Origin: Verrucomicrobiaceae bacterium
Lineage (GTDB): Bacteria > Verrucomicrobiota > Verrucomicrobiia > Verrucomicrobiales > Verrucomicrobiaceae
NCBI GenBank assembly: GCA_016795485.1
Contig: JAEUHM010000033.1
Coordinates: 52,550 to 116,549, forward strand
Reading direction: 5' to 3'
Length of the DNA stretch: 64,000 nucleotides
Under the pieces are notes generated by a model. That model ran no database searches. It saw only the letters and a list, made by a program, of their open reading frames with translations, and was not told the DNA's origin. Both the position numbers and the translations under genes were made by a program. Of this stretch, positions 51,248-60,045 are shown in pieces; position 1 is the stretch's first letter; each line of letters opens with the position of its first letter.

Positions 51248-53119
51248 ATGGTCGAGTTCGAACGTACACCAGCAACCGACGGCAACAACAGCAGCCTCCG
51301 CATTTGTGTGGCGGGTGTTGGTGGTGCCGGCTCCAACGTGATCGACCGTGTGACGGTGGATCGCACTCTCAACGCCACCCTCGTTTCTCTTCAAACAGAT
51401 GTCAGGGTGCTCAACCAATCCATGGCACCCCGCAAGGTGCAGCTTGGTGCCGAACTCATGCGAGGAGTGGGCACAGGAGGTGACCCAGATCTGGGGCGCG
51501 AGGCTGCTATATATTCCAAGGATCGCATCCGAGAGTCGCTTGAGGGGCATGACATGGTATTCATTAGTGTAGGACTCGGTGGTGGCACAGGGTCTGGTGC
51601 GGCTCCGGTGGTAGCAGAGATTGCCAAGAGCCTTGGAGCCATTGTCGTTGTGTTTGCTGCGGTGCCGTTCTCTTTCGAGGGACGTCGGCGCATTCAGCAG
51701 GCTCAAGAAGCATTGGATCGTCTGCAGAAGTCATCTGATGCACTTATCCTTTTTGATAACAATCGGATGGGCGAACTTGTTCTAGGCAAAGAGGGTATTC
51801 AGAAAACATTTGCTCAAGCCGACTCACTGATCGGCCAGAGTGTGCGTGCCGTTTCTGCTATGGTTGGCCAGCCTGGACTGGTAAAACTCGGCCTAGATGA
51901 TTTGGCTGCTGCTCTAAAGGCATCCGACGGTCGCTGCTTGTTTGGCTTCGGTGAGGCAAAAGGTCAGAACCGTGGTACAGAAGCCATGAAGCGTGCACTC
52001 AAGAGCCCGCTCATCAACAATGGCCAGTTGCTCAACAATGCTCGCAATCTGCTTGTGCACATCGTTGGTGGAGACACGCTGACGCTTGCCGAAGTTGAAA
52101 GCATCATGAAGCAGCTCGGGCGACATGTTCCCGACGAAACTCAGTTGCTGTTTGGTATCGGTGTTGACTCGCGCATGACGGATTCCATCAGCGTCACATT
52201 GATTAGTGCCTTAAGCGCTGACCAACTCGCCACCGCTGAGCCTGCACCCATGATAGACACCGGAAGGGTACAGTTGAAGCCTGCCGCTTCATCGTATTCG
52301 CAGACGGCGATTTCCGCCCCGGTCGTCGCACCTCCATCATCTGATTTGTTTGGAGATCCTATCTTGACGCCATCCCGTGCTAAGGTCTCTGCACCTGAGC
52401 CTGAGCCGGAGAAAGAAGATGAGCCTGTGGTATCCATGGATGATGAAGGTGATGAGCCTGAGCCGAAGCCCGTGGCCCCTGTGAAAGCAGAAGCCCCTCC
52501 CGTTCAGCCAGCCCCGCAACCCATAGCACCACCGAGGGCTCGCGAAGAAGAACCCGTTCGCGTTTCGGCTCCACCACCGTTGCCCAAGAGTGGTTTTAGC
52601 CTTGCTTCAGTCATCAGCGGTGGTGATGGGGGCAGCAGCAGTCGTTCCACGACTCGCGCCTCGCTAACAAAGGAAAAGGAAGACACTTCTCGTTATGCAC
52701 CACAAGCCCGCGCTGGTGCCGCAGCTGTGGTAGAGCCCATGGCAGAGACGGCTCCTGTCGTTGTTCCTGCCCGCTCGACGAACATTGTCACCAGACAGTT
52801 GAATCATGTTCCTGCCCCAGCTCCGCAACCTGTTGCGGTGATGGAAGAAGTGACCAACAGCTTCCAGCTTGAGCCAGAACCAGAGCCCACTGATGAATCC
52901 AGTGATTCAACCGAACCGGTTTCCGCAACGATGACAAATCCTGCTGCTGCAGCTCCTGCGAGCGCCTCAAAGGCAGCGTCCACCAGTGAAGAGCAAGTCA
53001 GCTTAAAGCTCGGTGGTGAGGATCGCGGCCGGTTTAACGGTACGGACGCCGCAGTTGTGGAAGGCGAGGACCTTGATACGCCGACCTGGATGCGTCTCCG
53101 CCGCAATCGCGGCCGTTAA
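51248..53119 (+). CDS. ftsZ: Cell-division GTPase FtsZ, divergent, with long linker
   Basis: A 623-residue tubulin homologue. The GTP-binding signature GGGTGSG lies at 111-117 within a normal N-terminal domain (RICVAGVGGAGSNVIDRV). The T7 synergy loop is altered: where most FtsZ have N-x-D-F-A-D, this has K213, G215 and D218, so only the second catalytic Asp is kept. A Pro/Ala/Glu-rich linker of about 275 residues follows, then a C-terminal peptide LDTPTWMRLRRNRGR resembling the FtsA-binding tail. Polymerisation-driven GTP hydrolysis may be slow. It ends overlapping by four bases the convergent nadD-nadK fusion. Confidence 0.92.
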   Translation: MVEFERTPATDGNNSSLRICVAGVGGAGSNVIDRVTVDRTLNATLVSLQTDVRVLNQSMAPRKVQLGAELMRGVGTGGDPDLGREAAIYSKDRIRESLEGHDMVFISVGLGGGTGSGAAPVVAEIAKSLGAIVVVFAAVPFSFEGRRRIQQAQEALDRLQKSSDALILFDNNRMGELVLGKEGIQKTFAQADSLIGQSVRAVSAMVGQPGLVKLGLDDLAAALKASDGRCLFGFGEAKGQNRGTEAMKRALKSPLINNGQLLNNARNLLVHIVGGDTLTLAEVESIMKQLGRHVPDETQLLFGIGVDSRMTDSISVTLISALSADQLATAEPAPMIDTGRVQLKPAASSYSQTAISAPVVAPPSSDLFGDPILTPSRAKVSAPEPEPEKEDEPVVSMDDEGDEPEPKPVAPVKAEAPPVQPAPQPIAPPRAREEEPVRVSAPPPLPKSGFSLASVISGGDGGSSSRSTTRASLTKEKEDTSRYAPQARAGAAAVVEPMAETAPVVVPARSTNIVTRQLNHVPAPAPQPVAVMEEVTNSFQLEPEPEPTDESSDSTEPVSATMTNPAAAAPASASKAASTSEEQVSLKLGGEDRGRFNGTDAAVVEGEDLDTPTWMRLRRNRGR

Positions 53120-54537
53120 TCGACCGTTGAGCCGGAAACAGGGTGTTGTTCGTTCGCGGACAACGCCGTGTTTCTGAACTGAAGATCCGCTATCTTTTCA
53201 GCTACGTCGTGGCTGGAGTCGAAAACCAACTCTGCTGCCGCTGCCCGTGAAATGCGTGCTCTAAGCGTGGTGACAATGCCGTGATCATGCCCATCCACGT
53301 AGGCTCGCACGGGTCGATTCACGGGATCAAGGCTCTTAATTTCCAGGAACGAGTCATTGGAGAGTAAAGCGCTCTTCCAGTCGATTGGTTCCATGACATT
53401 GGAGCCCACCAGAAGCCATGCGGGAGTATCCACCAGGAGCGGGGTTGCTCCCATGGCTCTCGCGTAAGCAGTAGAGCCAGCGGCAGTGGAAACCAGAGCA
53501 CCATCGCTGACGAGTTTTTTAAGTCGGGTTGTGCCGTTTATGGCAACCGAAAGCCAAGCTGACTGGGAAGTATCTCTTTCCACCCATGCATCATTGAACC
53601 CGTAAGCGGTTGTTAGTCGTCCCTGGGTGTCTACCATTTCTAAATACAACATGGGCAGTTGGCGGACGATTACGTCTTGTGGAGGGAACTCTTTGCCCAT
53701 GGCATTCTCGGCTGAGTTCATGAGAAAGCCGAGATGCCCTGCATTGAGCCCGTAGAAGGGCAGGCGGCGTCTCCAGTGTTCCCTGATAGTTCTCAGCATA
53801 GAGCCATCACCGCCTATCACTGTGATGAACTGCGGGTGTGGTGACTCGGAAAAGCCTTCTGCCCACAACACCGCTTTTGGGTTTCGCTTGTCGGTCTGTA
53901 ACTCATATGGCTGCCCACTCAGTGAGCTTTTGGCCCAGCTTGCAGGTATCGGAGCACGATAAAGGCCATAGCGCTGAATGTAGGCTAGGCTTCTTGGTGG
54001 CAGGAGGTGATCCACCGGTTCATCACGCTGAATGAGCTCTCTGATTTCCGTACTAGATCCAGGCACCTGCACATCGATCGCTACCGAGTTTGGAGGCATG
54101 TCTGACGGATCAAATCGATGCCCTGGGCGTGTCAACACGGCGAAACGGCCCTCATTCCACAGTCGTTGGCCTTGCTCCCAGATGCGGTGTATCTCGGACT
54201 CGCCTTTAGCTCCTCCTTTGATGATATCGACACCTACGACATGCCACACTTCACCGAGGGATGAATACCTTGTCTCCAGTGCATGCGATCTAGTGAAGGT
54301 GGCTTGCTCTAGGTCTGACAAATCAAGCAGTACGCGAGGCAAACCACCAAAGGTTAGATCTGCCAATGCTGCCCGGTAAACGGGTGGCACAATGCTGGTA
54401 GTAGGCTTGTCGGGCCTTGGACCGCATGGAACGACCAACACCTTGTCAAACCGGCGGGACAACGTCTCAACGATCTTGCGGTGATGAATACCAGGTGGAT
54501 TGAAGCTCCCTCCGTAGAGGGCAATGCGTTCTGCCAT
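53116..54537 (-). CDS. NadD-like adenylyltransferase fused to NAD kinase
   Basis: A 473-residue two-domain protein. Residues about 1-193 are a nucleotidyltransferase like NadD: YGGSFNPPGIHH replaces GxFxPxHxGH (first His is Gly, last His kept), and GSSTEIR matches SSTxIR. Residues about 215-470 are NAD kinase: VIGGDGSMLRTI at 240-251, LNAGHLGFLMN, and the SDGALVSTAAGSTAYARAMGATPLL nucleotide site. The first would make NaAD, the second phosphorylates NAD to NADP; the intervening NAD synthetase is not included. The N-domain may be weak given the lost His. The linker around 195-215 is short. It converges on ftsZ and diverges from imuA. Confidence 0.85.
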   Translation of the reverse strand: MAERIALYGGSFNPPGIHHRKIVETLSRRFDKVLVVPCGPRPDKPTTSIVPPVYRAALADLTFGGLPRVLLDLSDLEQATFTRSHALETRYSSLGEVWHVVGVDIIKGGAKGESEIHRIWEQGQRLWNEGRFAVLTRPGHRFDPSDMPPNSVAIDVQVPGSSTEIRELIQRDEPVDHLLPPRSLAYIQRYGLYRAPIPASWAKSSLSGQPYELQTDKRNPKAVLWAEGFSESPHPQFITVIGGDGSMLRTIREHWRRRLPFYGLNAGHLGFLMNSAENAMGKEFPPQDVIVRQLPMLYLEMVDTQGRLTTAYGFNDAWVERDTSQSAWLSVAINGTTRLKKLVSDGALVSTAAGSTAYARAMGATPLLVDTPAWLLVGSNVMEPIDWKSALLSNDSFLEIKSLDPVNRPVRAYVDGHDHGIVTTLRARISRAAAAELVFDSSHDVAEKIADLQFRNTALSANEQHPVSGSTVD

Positions 54538-54723
54538 GGCCTAACCTGCCCCAAGCCATCGTCAGGGTCGAGCGGAAAAGCGCTTTCCACGTGGTGTAGG
54601 TAAGCGGACCCTTGGGTCTTTAGCAAAGACCCAAATCGAATGAGGTTGAGCGCATAAACGCATTGTAGCGTGCGCAATGATTGGTTTTTGATGAGGGGCT
54701 TGCCAGGATGTCTGAATAGCATA

Positions 54724-54743
54724 TACTGTTCTAATGAACAGTA
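54724..54743. promoter_or_regulatory. LexA-type SOS operator overlapping the imuA start
   Basis: A perfect palindrome TACTGTTC-TAAT-GAACAGTA. Its core TGTTC-N4-GAACA matches the LexA motif I recall as reported for Verrucomicrobia, and it also fits the CTGT-N8-ACAG form. The imuA ATG (54734-54736) is inside it, so LexA would cover the start codon and the transcript would be leaderless or nearly so. Confidence 0.85.
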
Positions 54744-55411
54744 TTGAGCAAGCTTCTAAAATCATCGCTTTTCGCGACTTCTTGCGCGCTCGTTTTCCGG
54801 AAGCACATGAGGCTGCTCCAGATCGGGAGCAGCCTCACGTACTGACTGGGGCCTTTGAACTGGGGCCGCTGGACTTGAGGAAAGGCACCATCACAGAGGT
54901 GGTGGCTCCATTTGCGGGCTGTGGTGCAGGGCTGTTGCTCGGCGAGTTGCTTCAGCATGACCGCACCTGCCGGGAGTTGATCGCGCTGATCGATGGCAGT
55001 GATGCCTTTGATCCCTGGAGCATCTGCCCGGAAGCTCTGGAACGGCTGCTCTGGGCGCGATGTAAAGAACCCGCCATGGCCATCAAAGCGGCAGATTTGC
55101 TTTTGCGCGATGGCAACATGCCGCTGGTCATTCTGGATCTGCAATCTCATGCGCCCAAAGCATTGCAACGTTTTCCCTCTAGTGTGTGGCATCGGTTGCG
55201 GATGCTGGCGGAGAAAAGCGCCTGCTGTCTTTGTGCTTTCACCCCCGTGCGCATGGTGAGTTGTGCACGCACTAGGGTGCGCATGACGGGGGGCTTCCAA
55301 TTGAGTCATTTTTATCAAGATCGGGCGGTGCTGCTCTCGGAACTGAGCTTCCAGATCGACAGGCAGCAGACAAAAGTGCTCACCCCGGAGCCGGTGCGGG
55401 TCACTGCATGA
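54734..55411 (+). CDS. imuA: ImuA, RecA/SulA-like SOS mutagenesis protein
   Basis: A 225-residue ImuA-type protein, first gene of the SOS-inducible imuA-imuB-dnaE2 cassette. It has a RecA-like core without a good Walker A (GTITEVVAPFAGCGAGLLLGELL), LIALIDGSDAFDPWSI and LPLVILDLQ-like strand, and FQLSHFYQD near the end. ImuA supports translesion synthesis together with ImuB and DnaE2. Identification rests mainly on synteny plus fold pattern. The ATG lies in the LexA box; imuB follows 12 bases after its stop. Confidence 0.82.
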   Translation: MNSIEQASKIIAFRDFLRARFPEAHEAAPDREQPHVLTGAFELGPLDLRKGTITEVVAPFAGCGAGLLLGELLQHDRTCRELIALIDGSDAFDPWSICPEALERLLWARCKEPAMAIKAADLLLRDGNMPLVILDLQSHAPKALQRFPSSVWHRLRMLAEKSACCLCAFTPVRMVSCARTRVRMTGGFQLSHFYQDRAVLLSELSFQIDRQQTKVLTPEPVRVTA

Positions 55412-55423
55412 GGAGGCCGCATC

Positions 55424-56923
55424 ATGCACGCAGCACTCTGGCTTCCGCGCTTTCACCTGCAGGCGGTTCTCCGTCAGGCAGGCGCGTTGCGTTCGTCGTT
55501 GCATGGCAAATCCATGCTGGCCCTGCTGGATGAGAGTGAAGCTGGCTCGCGTGACAAGGAGCTCTTGCTGCATGTGAGTGCGGCGGTGGAAAAGCTGGGC
55601 GTGCATCCTGGCATGACTGCCTCACAGGCTCAGGCGCGCTGTCCCGCACTGGTCTTTCTGCATCGGGATGCAGCGTTGGAGGCCGAAGCCCAGCGGGAAC
55701 TGCTGCACTGCGCCTCGCTGTGGACGCCAGATTATGAAGCCACTCTTCCCGGCTTTTGTGTGATGGATTTGCAGCGTCATCCACGCATCAAAGGACGGGA
55801 GCAGGAGTCAGGTCGGCAAATGTGTGCCTACTTGAAAGCACGCTCCCTGGAAGCTCAGGTGGGTTTCGCCCTCCATGCAGATCTGGCCACGCTGGCGGCA
55901 CAAGCTGCGGAACAGGAGCCGGTGCTGGTGCTGCGGGATGAAGCAGAGACGCAGCAGTTTCTTCAGCAACTGCCAGTGCGCGCACTGCGACCATCCGCAG
56001 AGGCTCTGCGGGTGCTTTCACTCTGGGGCATTCGCACGCTTGGGGATCTGGTGCGGCTGCCGCGTGCTGAACTTGCTTCCAGGCTCGGACCTGAAGGCAG
56101 GCTGTTGCATGACATGGCGTCTGGTGGACGTGAGCGACTGTTAAAGCTGGTGCGGCCGCCGTTGGAGTTCCATGATGAAACGGATCTGGAGCATCCCATC
56201 GAGTGCCTGGAGCCGCTTCTGTTTGTCCTGCGGCGGATGCTGCAAGGCTTGTGCGAGCGTCTCGCGGATGTCTGGCTGGTCGCTGCGGCCATGTGGCTGA
56301 GGTTGCGGTTTGAGGATGATACGGAGCATCGTCATGAACTGCATGTGGCGGAACCCACCCGTGACACGGAACTGCTCTTCCGTGTGCTGCACATTTATCT
56401 GGAGGGACTCACAGCCGCCGCTCCCATAAAGCTGGTGCGCTTGGAGATTCGCCCCACGCGTCCATCGGGCCAGCAGGGGCTGTTGTTCGAGCGTTCCTTG
56501 CGCGATCCCAATCGTTTTTCAGAGACACTGAGTCAGTTGGAGGCGCTTCTCGGCTTAGGAAACATCGGCCGTGCGGTGTTGCAGCCGAGTCGTCGGACAG
56601 ATGCTTTTGAAGTCACGGGTTTTATGCAGCCACGCACTGAGCCTCTGGTGGTTCACTCGCCAGCGGGGCTGCCGCTGCGGCGACTGAGGCCCTCGCCGGA
56701 GGTGCGGGTGAACGTGGAGCGGGGCAGGCCTGCTCGCTTTGTGCATGATCGCCAGGAGCTCACCATCGTGGCTTCGGATGGCCCATGGTTACTCTCTGGT
56801 GACTGGTGGGATGCAGGCAGGCGTTGGGAAAAGGAGGTCTGGGCAGTGCAGGCAGATGATGGCGTGCTCTACCAGCTTGCCAGGCAACATCATGACTGGG
56901 TGCTGGAAGGCACCCTGGGCTGA
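55424..56923 (+). CDS. imuB: ImuB, inactive Y-family polymerase-like clamp adaptor
   Basis: A 499-residue Y-family protein (MHAALWLPRFHLQAVLRQ..., GVHPGMTASQAQARCP, palm and little-finger regions, a helix-hairpin-helix at LSLWGIRTLGDLVRLPRAELASRLG). The catalytic carboxylates of Pol IV are not evident, as is normal for ImuB, which works as an adaptor. A likely beta-clamp-binding motif QQGLLF is at about residue 350. It has a good Shine-Dalgarno (gaggagg) and dnaE2 starts five bases after its stop. Confidence 0.88.
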   Translation: MHAALWLPRFHLQAVLRQAGALRSSLHGKSMLALLDESEAGSRDKELLLHVSAAVEKLGVHPGMTASQAQARCPALVFLHRDAALEAEAQRELLHCASLWTPDYEATLPGFCVMDLQRHPRIKGREQESGRQMCAYLKARSLEAQVGFALHADLATLAAQAAEQEPVLVLRDEAETQQFLQQLPVRALRPSAEALRVLSLWGIRTLGDLVRLPRAELASRLGPEGRLLHDMASGGRERLLKLVRPPLEFHDETDLEHPIECLEPLLFVLRRMLQGLCERLADVWLVAAAMWLRLRFEDDTEHRHELHVAEPTRDTELLFRVLHIYLEGLTAAAPIKLVRLEIRPTRPSGQQGLLFERSLRDPNRFSETLSQLEALLGLGNIGRAVLQPSRRTDAFEVTGFMQPRTEPLVVHSPAGLPLRRLRPSPEVRVNVERGRPARFVHDRQELTIVASDGPWLLSGDWWDAGRRWEKEVWAVQADDGVLYQLARQHHDWVLEGTLG

Positions 56924-56928
56924 GGGTC

Positions 56929-59900
56929 ATGCACTTTGCTGAACTCCATAGCCGCAGCGCGTTCAGTTTCCTGCGCGGAGCTTCTTCGCCCGAGGCTCTG
57001 GTCACTCGCGCAGCGGAACTCGGCATGAGCCACATCGCGGTGACGGATCGAGATGGGGTGTATGGCTCTGCTCGTGCTCATCACAAGGCCAAAGAACTTG
57101 GTTTGCAGGCGATCGTTGGAGCGGAGCTGACGATGAGTGATGGCGCTGTGCAGCCTGTTCTGGTGGCCACTCGCACGGGCTATCAGAACCTCTGTCAGTT
57201 GCTGACTTTGGCCAAACTCCGCGCTCCAAAAAATCAAAGTCGCATTGAGTGGCAGGAGCTGGAGGCTCATGCGGAGGGACTCATTGCGCTGACCGGGGAT
57301 GAAGAGTCTCCCTTGCATCAAGCGCTGCACGCTACCCCTGCATCCGCTCTAAACGTGCTTCAGCGGCTCAAGTCCACCTTTGGCTGCAAGTGCGTGTTCG
57401 TCGAGATTCAACGGCATCGGCTGCGTCTTGAGAAACGGCGCAATCGCCATCTCGTGGAGTTGGCAGAGCGTGAGGGATTGCCGCTGATTGCGAGCAATGG
57501 TGCCTGCTATGCCGGACGTGAGGGACGTCTGCTTCAAGACGCTTTCACCGCCTTGCGTCATCACACCACGCTGGATGCAGCCGGGCTTCTGCTGGCACCC
57601 AACTCCCAACGTCACCTCAAAAGCGCAGCGGAGATGCGCGAGCTGTTTGCGGATCTGCCTCATGCAGTCGATAACACGCAACGGGTGGTGGATGCCATCG
57701 ACTTCACTTTGCAGAAGCTCGGCTATGAGTTTCCAGAGTATGCAGTGGATGCAGGGCATGATCAGGACTCGTTTTTGCGTGAACGCACCTTTGAAGGCGC
57801 ACGCCAGCGTTATGGAAAGCTGTCAGACGCCGTGGTGAAGCAGCTGGAGCATGAACTGCGGCTCATCAGCAAACTGAAGTTCAGCGGCTACTTCCTCATC
57901 ATCTGGGACATCGTTCGTTACGCCAGATCCAATGGCATCCTGGTGCAGGGAAGAGGTAGCGCGGCCAATAGCGCTGTCTGCTACAGCCTCGGCATCACCA
58001 ATGTGGATCCCGTGGAAGGCGTAAAAGGCAGATTGCTCTTCGAGCGCTTCCTCAGCGAGAGGCGGGATTCATGGCCTGACATTGATCTGGATCTTCCCAG
58101 TGGAGAGCGCCGAGAAAGTGTCATCCAAGAGATGTATCGTCGATTCGCTCCCTACGGTGCAGCCATGACCGCAAACGTCATCACGTATCGTGGTCGCAGC
58201 ACCGTGCGTGAGATGGGGAAGGTGCTGGACCTGCCTGAAGATGTGGTGTCACGCTTCAGTGATCTTTTTCCGTATGGCGACTACAAGCACACGCTGGAGC
58301 TGCGGGATCAACTCAAGCGCGCGGGGATGCCTGGTGAGCATCCGCGCATGGCCGCACTGGTAAGGCTTTACCATTTAGCCTATGGATTGCCGCGTCACCT
58401 TGGTCAGCACAGCGGCGGCATGGTGCTCTGCACGAAGGGTCTGCACAAAATCGTGCCGTTAGAGCCAGCCTCCATGCCTGGCCGTGTGGTGGTGCAATGG
58501 GACAAGGACGACTGCGAGGACCTGGGCATCATCAAGGTGGACCTGCTTGGTCTGGGCATGATGGCGGCTATGGAAGATGCCATCAGACTCTGTGGGCAAC
58601 GTGGAAGACCAGTCGATCTCGCTCATTTGCCCATGGATGATGAGGCTACCTTTCGCATGATGCAGGAAGCGGATACGGTGGGCGTTTTCCAGATCGAGAG
58701 CCGCGCCCAGATGTCCACTCTGCCGCGCATGAAGCCGCGCGAGTTTTATGATGTGGTCATTGAAGTCGCGATCATTCGCCCGGGTCCCATCGTCGGCAAG
58801 ATGGTCCATCCCTACCTCAATCGCCGCAATGGAAAAGAACCCGTGGATTACATCGCGGATTGCTTTGAACCTGTATTGAAGCGCACCTTAGGCATTCCGT
58901 TGTTCCAAGAGCAGGTCTTGCAAATGGCCATGCTCATTGCGGACTTCACGGGCAGCGAGGCGGAGGAACTGCGGCGCGCCATGAGCTTTCATCGCTCAGA
59001 TGAACGCATGACCAAGGTGATGTCCAAGCTCCGTGCCGCCATGGATGCCAAAGCGGTGCCGCAGCAGGTGCAGGAGCGCGTGGAGAAGTCCATCCGCTCC
59101 TTTGCCCTTTACGGCTTTCCAGAGTCACACGCCATCAGCTTTGCCTTGCTGAGCTATGCTAGCGTCTGGTTGAAGGTGCATCGTGCTGTTGAGTTCTTCA
59201 CTGCTTTGTTAAACAACCAGCCCATGGGGTTCTATTCTCGCGCTACCTTGATCAGGGATGCCAAAAAACGCGGCATCCGCGTCCGGCCCGCATGCATCAT
59301 TCATTCCGATGTGCCATGCACGGTCGAAGGCGATGATACGCTGCGGCTTGGTCTCAATCAACTGCGCGGCATCAGCCAGCAATCGCTGGAAAACATCGTG
59401 AACGAACGCAAGCATCAGCCCTGGCGAGACCTGAATGACTTTCTCCTGCGTTGCAAACTCTCCAAAGATGAACGGCGCGTCCTCGCCTCATCCGGCGTGC
59501 TGAATGCCCTGGGTCATCATCGCCGCAGTGCCTTGTGGGAAGTGGAGGCGGTGAGGGAGTTGGATTTGTTCACGCTTCAATCGGTGGCACCTGACGCCGC
59601 TTCGGAAGTGCTGCCCGGCATGTCACCCACTGAGCGGCTGGAGTCGGATTATCAAACACTCGGACTCACCACGGGTCCGCATCCCATGGCTTACATCCGC
59701 AATGAGCTGTCAGGCAAGCTGCGTGCGGCAGACCTTCCTCATGTTCCCAACGGCAGGCGTGTCACCGTAGCCGGGCAGGTTATCTGTCGTCAGCGTCCCG
59801 GCACCGCAAATGGCCATGTCTTTGTTAGTCTGGAAGATGAGACGGGCATCTCGAATGCCTTTGTTCCCTCCACGCTGTTTGAGAAAGAACGCATGGTCAT

Positions 59901-60033
59901 CACTCAAGAGCGTTTCCTCATCATCCACGGCCGTCTGCAAAACCAGGAGAACGTAATCTCTGTCTACGCCCTCAAGATTGAAGCCCTGCGTTACGATGCT
60001 GCCATCGGCTCCCACTCGCATGACTTTCATTGA
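56929..60033 (+). CDS. dnaE2: Error-prone DNA polymerase DnaE2
   Basis: A 1034-residue C-family polymerase. An N-terminal PHP domain (HFAELHSRSAFSFLRGASSPEAL, ...HIAVTDRDGVYG), the palm with PDIDLDLPSGERRE carrying two catalytic Asp (about 383-385), fingers, and a C-terminal OB domain (VTVAGQVICRQRPGTANGHVFVSLEDETG) are seen. It lacks the clamp-binding tail of DnaE1, as is usual for DnaE2, which depends on ImuB. Induced by DNA damage, it makes mutagenic lesion bypass. Last gene of the cassette. Confidence 0.93.
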   Translation: MHFAELHSRSAFSFLRGASSPEALVTRAAELGMSHIAVTDRDGVYGSARAHHKAKELGLQAIVGAELTMSDGAVQPVLVATRTGYQNLCQLLTLAKLRAPKNQSRIEWQELEAHAEGLIALTGDEESPLHQALHATPASALNVLQRLKSTFGCKCVFVEIQRHRLRLEKRRNRHLVELAEREGLPLIASNGACYAGREGRLLQDAFTALRHHTTLDAAGLLLAPNSQRHLKSAAEMRELFADLPHAVDNTQRVVDAIDFTLQKLGYEFPEYAVDAGHDQDSFLRERTFEGARQRYGKLSDAVVKQLEHELRLISKLKFSGYFLIIWDIVRYARSNGILVQGRGSAANSAVCYSLGITNVDPVEGVKGRLLFERFLSERRDSWPDIDLDLPSGERRESVIQEMYRRFAPYGAAMTANVITYRGRSTVREMGKVLDLPEDVVSRFSDLFPYGDYKHTLELRDQLKRAGMPGEHPRMAALVRLYHLAYGLPRHLGQHSGGMVLCTKGLHKIVPLEPASMPGRVVVQWDKDDCEDLGIIKVDLLGLGMMAAMEDAIRLCGQRGRPVDLAHLPMDDEATFRMMQEADTVGVFQIESRAQMSTLPRMKPREFYDVVIEVAIIRPGPIVGKMVHPYLNRRNGKEPVDYIADCFEPVLKRTLGIPLFQEQVLQMAMLIADFTGSEAEELRRAMSFHRSDERMTKVMSKLRAAMDAKAVPQQVQERVEKSIRSFALYGFPESHAISFALLSYASVWLKVHRAVEFFTALLNNQPMGFYSRATLIRDAKKRGIRVRPACIIHSDVPCTVEGDDTLRLGLNQLRGISQQSLENIVNERKHQPWRDLNDFLLRCKLSKDERRVLASSGVLNALGHHRRSALWEVEAVRELDLFTLQSVAPDAASEVLPGMSPTERLESDYQTLGLTTGPHPMAYIRNELSGKLRAADLPHVPNGRRVTVAGQVICRQRPGTANGHVFVSLEDETGISNAFVPSTLFEKERMVITQERFLIIHGRLQNQENVISVYALKIEALRYDAAIGSHSHDFH

Positions 60034-60045
60034 GACGACGAATGT

